A stretch of DNA of 5,217 bases from Defluviicoccus sp. (GTDB taxonomy: Bacteria; Pseudomonadota; Alphaproteobacteria; MPNO01): assembly GCA_028820945.1 (NCBI GenBank), contig JAPPHW010000081.1:1-5217 (forward strand), given 5' to 3'. Under the pieces are notes generated by a model, which saw only the letters and a program-made list of their open reading frames with translations, was not told the origin of the DNA and did no database searches. The stretch's first letter is position 1, and each line of letters begins with the position of its first letter. Shown here piece by piece: positions 1 to 4,903 of the stretch. Made by a program: the position numbers and the translations under genes.

Positions 1-1253
1 GTCTCGACCGACTGGATCGAGTTGAAATCGCCCTCGTTGTAGCTGCGGCACGCGTTGTTGCCGTCGACGCCGATCGACGCGCCGGTCCCGCCCGCCGGCC
101 ACTCGTAGTGGATCCAGGTGCCGTCGCCGTCGGGCGCCGGGCCGGCGATGTGGATGTGGTTCGCGCCGCCCTTGAGGTCGCCGACGCTCATTTCGGGGAC
201 CACCTGGCTCATCGCGGATGCGACCACCGCGTCGATCAGGAATTTGACCTCGGCCATGCCGCCGCAGGGCGAGGTCTCGCGCGCGTTGACGATGCTGCGC
301 TCCGGCGCGATCACCGCGATCGGGTTGAACGAACCGTGGTTGATCGGCGTTTCCGGGTCGAGAAACGCCTTGACGATGGTCCCCACCCCGTTGAGCGCCA
401 TCGCGGGCCCGCAATTGGTGGGGCCGTTGGTCTGCGCCGAGGTGCCGGTGAAGTCGGCGACGATCGTGTCGCCCGCCACGGTGAGCTTGAGGCGGACGAC
501 GAGCGGTTCCGGGTTGGTGCCGTCGCTCTCGATATAGCCGTCGGCGAAATACTCGCCGTCCGGGCACTCCGCGATCCGGGTACGCAGCAGCCCCTCCGAC
601 CGGCGCATCAGCTCGTCGATGCCCTCCAGCAGCCCCCTGCCGCCGAAACGCTCGAACAGCCGGCCGATATGCTCCGCCGCCTTGCGCCCCGTGCCCAGCA
701 TCGCGTTGAAGTCGCCGAGCCGCTCGGCATGGCCCCGCATGTTGTCGAACAGGAGCCGGAGGAAGGCGTCGTTCATGACGCCCTTCGAGCAAATCCGGGT
801 CGGCGCGATTCGCATCCCTTCCTGGTAGATCTCGTTCACCCGGCCGGACAGGCTGCCCGGCGTCATGCCGCCCACGTCGTTCCAGTGGCAGCGAATCGCC
901 GCGAACATCGCAAGCTCGCCCTCGAAGAACACCGGGTGCAGCAGCAGCACGTCGTTCAGATGCGTCCCGCCGGTATAGGGGTCGTTGTGGAGGAACAGAT
1001 CGCCCTCGTGGATGTCGTCCGCGAAGGCCTCGACCACGCGCTGCGTCGAATAAGGGACAGCGAAGATGTGGAGCGGATGGTCGGCCAAGCCTTGCGCGAT
1101 CTGCCGCCCGTCCGCCGACATCAGCGCGCAGGAAAAGTCGTGCCCCTCGTAGATGATCGGCGCATAGGACGAATGGATGATGTTCGCCCGCATCTCGTTG
1201 ACCACGGCGATCAGCGATTCGCGGATCAGTTCGAGGCGGACGAACGGGTTCAT
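1..1253 (-). CDS. Hydantoinase B/oxoprolinase (HyuB) family protein, 5' part
   Basis: This is the N-terminal 417 residues of a HyuB-family protein, read right to left and cut by the left window edge (the family is usually about 500-590 residues). Such proteins form the B subunit of ATP-dependent amide- or ring-opening enzymes (N-methylhydantoinase, caprolactamase) and of acetophenone carboxylase-type enzymes, normally with a HyuA partner, in the cytoplasm. The start is ATG at 1253-1251, preceded by a strong GAAGGAG. The N-terminus reads MNPFVRLELIRESL, typical of the family. The hallmark HNDPYTGGTHLND lies at residues 89-101, followed by RCHWNDVGG at 121-129. D39, H98, D101 and H123 fall where I recall the metal ligands of the caprolactamase B subunit, which is inference from memory. 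The reading frame is intact. No hyuA lies upstream within the window, so the partner must be downstream of this gene or elsewhere. The family call is firm; the substrate is unknown. Confidence 0.93.
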   Translation of the reverse strand, partial: MNPFVRLELIRESLIAVVNEMRANIIHSSYAPIIYEGHDFSCALMSADGRQIAQGLADHPLHIFAVPYSTQRVVEAFADDIHEGDLFLHNDPYTGGTHLNDVLLLHPVFFEGELAMFAAIRCHWNDVGGMTPGSLSGRVNEIYQEGMRIAPTRICSKGVMNDAFLRLLFDNMRGHAERLGDFNAMLGTGRKAAEHIGRLFERFGGRGLLEGIDELMRRSEGLLRTRIAECPDGEYFADGYIESDGTNPEPLVVRLKLTVAGDTIVADFTGTSAQTNGPTNCGPAMALNGVGTIVKAFLDPETPINHGSFNPIAVIAPERSIVNARETSPCGGMAEVKFLIDAVVASAMSQVVPEMSVGDLKGGANHIHIAGPAPDGDGTWIHYEWPAGGTGASIGVDGNNACRSYNEGDFNSIQSVE

Positions 1254-1259
1254 GGGCGG

Positions 1260-1266
1260 CTCCTTC
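1260..1266 (-). promoter_or_regulatory. Ribosome binding site of the hydantoinase B gene
   Basis: Read on the minus strand this is GAAGGAG, six bases before the ATG at 1253. It is the best Shine-Dalgarno match in the window and fixes the start of the hydantoinase B gene. Confidence 0.8.
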
Positions 1267-1278
1267 GGCGGGCGCCGG

Positions 1279-1306
1279 AACCTAGCACCGGGAGCGTGCG
1301 GGACAA
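1279..1306 (-). promoter_or_regulatory. Possible promoter of the hydantoinase B gene
   Basis: On the minus strand TTGTCC (1306-1301) and TAGGTT (1284-1279) are separated by 16 bases and lie just upstream of the ribosome binding site. The match to a sigma-70 consensus is poor (4/6 and 3/6). The call rests mainly on position: the gene is divergent from its neighbour, so a promoter is required somewhere in 1254-1364. Confidence 0.22.
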
Positions 1307-1330
1307 AGTCCGTCCGACCACGGTTTCGAC

Positions 1331-1358
1331 TTGCCTGAATAGCCGAAACAGCTATTTT
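1331..1358 (+). promoter_or_regulatory. Putative promoter of the toxin-antitoxin operon
   Basis: TTGCCT (1331-1336) and TATTTT (1353-1358) are 16 bases apart, each matching 4/6 of a sigma-70 box. The expected transcription start, about seven bases after the -10 box, falls on or next to the antitoxin ATG at 1365. No Shine-Dalgarno sequence precedes that ATG, so the transcript may be leaderless. The -10 box is overlapped by an inverted repeat, as expected for an autorepressed toxin-antitoxin promoter. Confidence 0.4.
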
Positions 1359-1364
1359 GGCTAT
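1339..1364 (+). promoter_or_regulatory. Inverted repeat, likely autoregulatory operator of the antitoxin
   Basis: The arms ATAGCCGAAA (1339-1348) and TTTTGGCTAT (1355-1364) are complementary except at one position and end directly against the ATG of the antitoxin. A further GCTAT at 1351-1355 repeats the right half-site, giving three ATAGC/GCTAT elements. Phd/YefM antitoxins repress their own operons by binding short palindromes at the promoter. The position over the putative -10 box and start codon fits that role. The stretch is clearly more AT-rich than its surroundings. Binding is inferred, not shown. Confidence 0.55.
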
Positions 1365-1616
1365 ATGAAGGAAATCGCCGCCAAGGATGCCAAGAACCGC
1401 TTCGGCTACCTGCTCGACGCCGCGCAGAGTACGCCCGTGCGCGTGACCAAGAGAGGCAGGGCGGTTGGCGTGATGATGTCGATGCAACACTACGAGCGGC
1501 TTCGCGGTGCTGCCTGGGAGCGTCTGACGGCGACTATGGACGCGTTGGGAGAGGATGCCGCCGGAAACGGGTTGACGGAAAGCGGGCTCGAAGCGCTTCT
1601 GGCGGATGAGAGCTGA
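1365..1616 (+). CDS. Phd/YefM-family type II antitoxin
   Basis: This 83-residue protein is the antitoxin of a type II toxin-antitoxin pair. Residues 1-50 form the Phd/YefM DNA-binding domain: MKEIAAKDAKNRFGYLLDAA, then PVRVTKRGRAVGVMMSMQHYERL at 24-46, the usual 'V.ItkrGrpvaVl.s...Y..L' pattern of the family. Residues after about 50 are acidic and should wrap the toxin. The ATG at 1365 is chosen because it matches the family N-terminus. The same frame stays open far upstream to 108, but that part is antisense to the hydantoinase gene and has no family resemblance. There is no clear Shine-Dalgarno sequence; an inverted repeat ends immediately before the start and probably mediates autorepression. 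The gene overlaps the toxin gene by 11 bases, so the two are translationally coupled. Length and content are normal, with no sign of decay. Confidence 0.9.
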   Translation: MKEIAAKDAKNRFGYLLDAAQSTPVRVTKRGRAVGVMMSMQHYERLRGAAWERLTATMDALGEDAAGNGLTESGLEALLADES

Positions 1617-2028
1617 ACGCGTCGTTCTCGACAGCAACGTACTGATCAGCGCGGCGCTCCGTCCGGAAGGACCGCCACGCGCGGTCGTGAACGCGGTGCG
1701 CTCGGAAAACGGCATTCTCCTGTTCTCCGACGAGACCTTCGACGAGTTGCGAAGCCGTTTTTTCAGTTCGAAATTCGATCGCTACGTGAGCCGGCAGGAC
1801 AGAGCCGTTTTCCTCGCCCAGCTGGAAGCGGTGTCGGAATGGGTGTCGATAACCGGCGCGAAGCTCGGATGCCGCGACCCGGATGACGACAAGTTGCTCG
1901 AAACCGCGCTGCTGGGGAACGCGGATTGCCTGGTCACGGGGGACCGGGATCTCCTGGAAATGTCTCCGTTTCACGGGGTCCCGATCATGTCGCCGGCGGA
2001 CTTTTCGGTTCGTGCGTCCGGTTCGTAA
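1606..2028 (+). CDS. PIN-domain toxin, probable endoribonuclease (COG1569-type)
   Basis: This 140-residue protein is the toxin partner, a PIN-domain metal-dependent ribonuclease that would cut RNA when the antitoxin is lost. It opens with MRAERVVLDSNVLISAAL, where D9 is the first catalytic acid and N11 is conserved. SDETFDEL at 41-48 supplies the next acid (E47). CRDPDDDKLLETAL at 89-102 supplies the central acids (D95 most likely), and ADCLVTGDRDLL at 106-117 the last (D113, D115). All expected acidic residues are present, so the enzyme is predicted active. The C-terminal PIMSPADF at 126-133 is the usual ending of the 'PIN family putative toxin component' group. The start overlaps the end of the antitoxin gene; no good ribosome binding site is visible, in line with coupled translation. 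The cellular RNA target cannot be read from sequence. Confidence 0.92.
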   Translation: MRAERVVLDSNVLISAALRPEGPPRAVVNAVRSENGILLFSDETFDELRSRFFSSKFDRYVSRQDRAVFLAQLEAVSEWVSITGAKLGCRDPDDDKLLETALLGNADCLVTGDRDLLEMSPFHGVPIMSPADFSVRASGS

Positions 2029-2137
2029 CGGCAGCACGGAATCCGCCGTGACCGATGTTCGCAGCGCTCCGATTTTCGTGGTGTCAAGGCTTTCCTCGCG
2101 CGGTGAAGGACAGGATGCTTTCCCGCACCGCCGACCC

Positions 2138-2166
2138 TTGGCTTGCCCCCGCCGCCCGACTACCTT
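2138..2166 (+). promoter_or_regulatory. Weak candidate promoter of the CoA-ligase operon
   Basis: TTGGCT (2138-2143) and TACCTT (2161-2166) are 17 bases apart and match 4/6 and 3/6 of sigma-70 boxes. The predicted transcription start would coincide with the ATG at 2173. The rest of 2029-2172 shows no better promoter and no convincing terminator, so read-through from the toxin gene is also possible. Confidence 0.22.
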
Positions 2167-2172
2167 CCGGCG

Positions 2173-3828
2173 ATGACCGGACCCTCGGCGCATATCGACC
2201 GTTTCATCCTCGACAACCTGCCGCCGCGCGCGCTGTGGCCGGAGATGGATTTTTCCGTCCTGCCGGAGCTTGCCGCCTATCCGCCGCGCTTCAATGCCGC
2301 GGTCGAGCTGCTCGACCGGCAGGCGGCCTCGGGGTACGGCGAGGAGCCGATGTTCCGCTTCGGCGACGAGGTCTGGACGTATGGCGACATGCTGGGCGAG
2401 GCCAACCGCATCGCCAACCTGCTGGTCGGGGAATTCGGTCTGGTCCCGGGCAACCGGGTGATGCTGCGCTCGGGCAATCACCCGATGCTGGCGGCGGCGT
2501 GGTATGCGGTCCTCAAGGCGGGCGGGGTGGCGGTCACCACGATGCCGACCCTGCGCGCTCGCGAGATCGAGTACATCGCGAACAGGGCGCGCATCCAATA
2601 CGTCATTTCCCATCGGGCGCTCGCGGACGACATCGAGGCGGCGGCGGCCGCGTGTGCCGACCTGAAGCAGATCCTCTACTTCGGAAATGACGACCCGGAC
2701 GGCATGGAAGCGCGCGCGGCAAATGCCGACTCGGCATTTACGAATGTCGACACCGCCGCCGAGGATGTCGCCATCATAGGCTTCACCTCGGGCTCGACCG
2801 GCGCGCCCAAGGGGACGATCCACTTCCACCGCGACCTGCTCGCCGCCGCCGACTGCTTCGTGGGACATGTCGTCGACATCCGTCCGGGCGACATCGTCTG
2901 CGGCAGCCCGCAGATCGCGTTCCTGTACGGCTTGTGCGCATTCCTCGTCGATGCGCCGCGTTTCGGCGCCTCCACCGTGCTTCTGGAGCGCGCGACGCCC
3001 AGGCTGCTTCTGGAAACCATCGAGAAGACCCGGGCCACGGTTTGCTTCTCGACGCCGTCGGGCTACAAGCTGATGCTCGAGCACGCGGCGGAGTACGACC
3101 TTTCGAGCCTCCGCGTCTGCGTCGGCGGGGGCGAGCCGCTGGCGCCCGCCGTCTTCGACCGCTGGAAGGAGATCACCGGAGTCTCGATGATCAACGGGCT
3201 CGGCATTTCGGAACTCCTGCACATCTTCATCTCGGCCGCGGGCGACGACATCAAGCCGGGCGCCATCGGGAAGCAGATCCCCGGTTTCCGGGTGCGGGTG
3301 GTGAACGACGATTTCGAGGACACGAAGCCCGGCGAGATCGGCCAGATGATCGTCAAGGGGCCCAACGGCTGCCGTTATCTCGACGACGAGGAGCGCCAGA
3401 CCGGATACGTCCGCGACGGCTGGAACCTGTCGGGCGATCTCTGCAGGGTGGACGAGGACGGCTACATCCATTACGAGGCGCGGACCGACGACATGATCCT
3501 GACGAGCGGCTACAACGTCTCCGGGCTGGAGGTCGAGGCGGTGCTGCTGGAGCATCCGATGGTGCGGGAATGCGCCGTCGTGGGCTCGCCGGACCCCGAC
3601 CGGGGCGCCATCGTCAAAGCTTTCGTCGCGCTGGCCGACGGCGCGGACGGAAACGGGGAGATCGCCGGCGAGCTGCAGGATTACGTGAAATCGCAGATCT
3701 CGGCGTTCAAATACCCACGCGCGATCGAGTTCGTCGACGCCCTGCCGCTCACGACCACGGGCAAGATCCGGCGGGGGGCGCTGCGCGCCCTCGAACGGGA
3801 ACGCGCGGAGGCACGCGCGTCCGCATGA
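2173..3828 (+). CDS. Benzoate/2-aminobenzoate-CoA ligase-like acyl-CoA synthetase (AMP-binding)
   Basis: This 551-residue protein is an ANL-superfamily adenylate-forming enzyme that should convert a carboxylic acid, ATP and CoA to the acyl-CoA via an acyl-AMP. The N-terminus MTGPSAHIDRFILDNLPP is typical of the 2-aminobenzoate (anthranilate)/benzoate-CoA ligase group. That supports the ATG at 2173 over an in-frame TTG at 2143. The phosphate loop TSGSTGAPKG is at 205-214, the A5 motif GLGISELLHIF at 342-352, and the ribose-binding Asp in SGDL at D422. The hinge region RTDDMILTSGYNVSG is at 437-451, and the catalytic lysine is K531 in PLTTTGKIRR. All core residues are present, so it should be active. 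It is the first gene of a tight four-gene run, 16 bases before the nitroreductase. No Shine-Dalgarno sequence precedes the start. An aromatic acid substrate is likely from family resemblance but unproven; other aryl or heteroaryl acids remain possible. Confidence 0.9.
   Translation: MTGPSAHIDRFILDNLPPRALWPEMDFSVLPELAAYPPRFNAAVELLDRQAASGYGEEPMFRFGDEVWTYGDMLGEANRIANLLVGEFGLVPGNRVMLRSGNHPMLAAAWYAVLKAGGVAVTTMPTLRAREIEYIANRARIQYVISHRALADDIEAAAAACADLKQILYFGNDDPDGMEARAANADSAFTNVDTAAEDVAIIGFTSGSTGAPKGTIHFHRDLLAAADCFVGHVVDIRPGDIVCGSPQIAFLYGLCAFLVDAPRFGASTVLLERATPRLLLETIEKTRATVCFSTPSGYKLMLEHAAEYDLSSLRVCVGGGEPLAPAVFDRWKEITGVSMINGLGISELLHIFISAAGDDIKPGAIGKQIPGFRVRVVNDDFEDTKPGEIGQMIVKGPNGCRYLDDEERQTGYVRDGWNLSGDLCRVDEDGYIHYEARTDDMILTSGYNVSGLEVEAVLLEHPMVRECAVVGSPDPDRGAIVKAFVALADGADGNGEIAGELQDYVKSQISAFKYPRAIEFVDALPLTTTGKIRRGALRALERERAEARASA
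2721..2739. repeat. Perfect 9-bp-arm inverted repeat inside the CoA-ligase gene
   Basis: AAATGCCGA (2721-2729), one central base, then TCGGCATTT (2731-2739) form an uninterrupted 19-base dyad within the coding sequence. The arms are more AT-rich than the neighbouring codons. It encodes an unremarkable Ala-Asn-Ala-Asp-Ser-Ala-Phe stretch just before the phosphate loop, in a variable part of the protein. It could be a regulator site, an RNA hairpin or chance. Confidence 0.6.
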
Positions 3829-3834
3829 TTCTTC

Positions 3835-3838
3835 GGAG
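3835..3838 (+). promoter_or_regulatory. Ribosome binding site of the nitroreductase gene
   Basis: GGAG lies six bases before the ATG at 3845 within the 16-base gap after the CoA-ligase gene, and it supports that start. Confidence 0.7.
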
Positions 3839-3844
3839 CAGACC

Positions 3845-4423
3845 ATGACAGACATCATCGACTTCCTGATGACCCGCCGCTCGGTCACCGCCCGCAACCT
3901 GGGCGATCCCGGCCCGGGCGACGACGAGCTCGACACGATCCTGAAGACCGGGATGCGCGTGCCGGATCACGGCAAGCTCGGCCCGTGGCGCTTTATCGTG
4001 ATCAAGGGCGCCGCGCGGGAGGCGTTCGGCGACGTTCTCGCGGACGCCTTCAGGAAGGAGAACCCCGACGCGTTCGACGAGCTGGTCGAGGTGGAGCGGG
4101 AACGCTTCCAGCGCGCGCCGGTCATCGTCGCCGTCACCTCGCGCGTCACGCCCGAGCACAAGATCCCGGAATGGGAGCAGACCCTTTCGAGCGGCGCCGT
4201 CTGCATGAACATGCTGAACGCGGCCCACGCCATCGGCTATTCCGCCCAGTGGCTGACCGAGTGGCCGGCCTACAACGGCGACGTCGCCGCCGCGCTCGGC
4301 TGCGGCGAGAACGAGCGGGTCGCGGGCTTCGTCTATATCGGCACCGCCAAGGAGCCGCCCGCCGAGCGCACGCGGGCTGAGTACGAGACGGTGGTCCGCG
4401 AGTGGGCGCCGAACGCGTCGTGA
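3845..4423 (+). CDS. YdjA-like FMN-dependent nitroreductase family protein
   Basis: This 192-residue protein belongs to the nitroreductase fold family, closest in pattern to the short YdjA type. These are cytoplasmic FMN enzymes that use NAD(P)H and usually act as dimers. The FMN-phosphate-binding RRS is at 11-13. MRVPDHGKLGPWRFIVI at 37-53 and HKIPEWEQ at 105-112 match the YdjA signature. A Gly/Met-rich dimer-interface helix follows (SSGAVCMNMLNAAHAIGY, 115-132), then GFVYIGT at 161-167. Length is normal for the subgroup. The start has a good ribosome binding site. The gene follows the CoA ligase closely and overlaps the next gene by four bases (GTGA), so it is probably co-transcribed with both. 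'Nitroreductase' is a fold label: the true substrate could be a nitro compound, a quinone or an unsaturated intermediate of the pathway fed by the CoA ligase. Confidence 0.92.
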   Translation: MTDIIDFLMTRRSVTARNLGDPGPGDDELDTILKTGMRVPDHGKLGPWRFIVIKGAAREAFGDVLADAFRKENPDAFDELVEVERERFQRAPVIVAVTSRVTPEHKIPEWEQTLSSGAVCMNMLNAAHAIGYSAQWLTEWPAYNGDVAAALGCGENERVAGFVYIGTAKEPPAERTRAEYETVVREWAPNAS

Positions 4424-4899
4424 CGGCGACGATTTCGCTCCGCCCCATCGGTTACGTCCGCGGTGGACGCAAGGAGCCCTTCAACGACGACTGGGATAGC
4501 GTGACGGCGGCCATCGAGCTCGATACCGACTGGCTCGGCGCGGACGCGATTCTCGGGCTCGACGGCTTCTCCCACGCCGTCGTCCTCTACAGGTTCCACG
4601 TCACCGATCCCGCGACGATCGTCACCGGCGCGCGGCATCCGCGAAACAACTCCGACCTGCCGCTGACCGGGATCTTCGCCCAGCGGGGGCATTACCGTCC
4701 CAACCTGATCGGATCGACGGTCTGCTGCGTGCTCGGCGTCGAAGGGACGACGGTGCGCGTCCGCGGGCTCGACGCGATAGACGGAACGCCGGTCATCGAC
4801 ATCAAACCCTACATGACCGCCTTCGCGCCGCGCGGCGAGGTCTTCGAGCCCGATTGGGTGGAAGACGTGATGAGCCGTTACTGGAAGAAGCCGGCGTAA
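4420..4899 (+). CDS. TrmO/TsaA-like SAM-dependent methyltransferase
   Basis: This 159-residue protein is of the TrmO (TsaA, formerly UPF0066) family. The characterised E. coli member N6-methylates t6A37 in tRNA using S-adenosylmethionine. The family pattern is clear: RPIGYVR at 8-14, GLDGFSHAVVLYRFH in the first half, GIFAQRGHYRPNLIG at 84-98 and LDAIDGTPVIDIKPY at 117-131. The protein ends at PDWVEDVMSRYW and lacks the C-terminal extension of the roughly 235-residue E. coli enzyme, so it belongs to the short single-domain group. The canonical RPNPIG is RPNLIG here. The GTG at 4420 is preferred because it overlaps the nitroreductase stop as GTGA; an in-frame GTG at 4402 would add six residues. 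Four bases separate it from the Sua5-like gene. The real methyl acceptor of this subgroup is uncertain: it may be tRNA or a small molecule of the operon's pathway. Confidence 0.88.
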   Translation: MTATISLRPIGYVRGGRKEPFNDDWDSVTAAIELDTDWLGADAILGLDGFSHAVVLYRFHVTDPATIVTGARHPRNNSDLPLTGIFAQRGHYRPNLIGSTVCCVLGVEGTTVRVRGLDAIDGTPVIDIKPYMTAFAPRGEVFEPDWVEDVMSRYWKKPA

Positions 4900-4903
4900 A
4901 TTC

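Noticed and set aside
108..1364. Upstream in-frame extension of the antitoxin, giving a 502-residue plus-strand protein
   Set aside because: The extension is antisense to the hydantoinase B gene and has low-complexity composition. The true antitoxin begins at the ATG at 1365, which matches the Phd/YefM N-terminus. An automatic caller could wrongly fuse the two.
2035..2050. Hairpin CACGG-6 nt-CCGTG after the toxin as a transcription terminator
   Set aside because: The stem is only 5 bp and no T-run follows, so it does not look like an intrinsic terminator.
2143..2172. TTG start at 2143 for the CoA ligase
   Set aside because: It adds MPPPPDYLPA, which does not resemble the family N-terminus; the ATG at 2173 gives the typical SAH.D.F..D.LPP start.
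2934..3848. A 304-codon plus-strand frame inside the CoA-ligase gene
   Set aside because: It is Arg/Gly/Ala-rich shadow coding in another frame of the ligase, with no domain or plausible start context.
1534..3936. An 800-codon open frame on the minus strand opposite the toxin-antitoxin pair and the CoA ligase
   Set aside because: Its translation is rich in Arg, Ala, Asp and His with no recognisable domain, and it lies antisense to three convincing genes. Long antisense frames are expected in high-GC coding DNA.
4402..4419. GTG start at 4402 for the TrmO-like gene
   Set aside because: It would overlap the nitroreductase by 22 bases, while the GTG at 4420 gives a standard 4-base GTGA overlap. 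It cannot be fully excluded.
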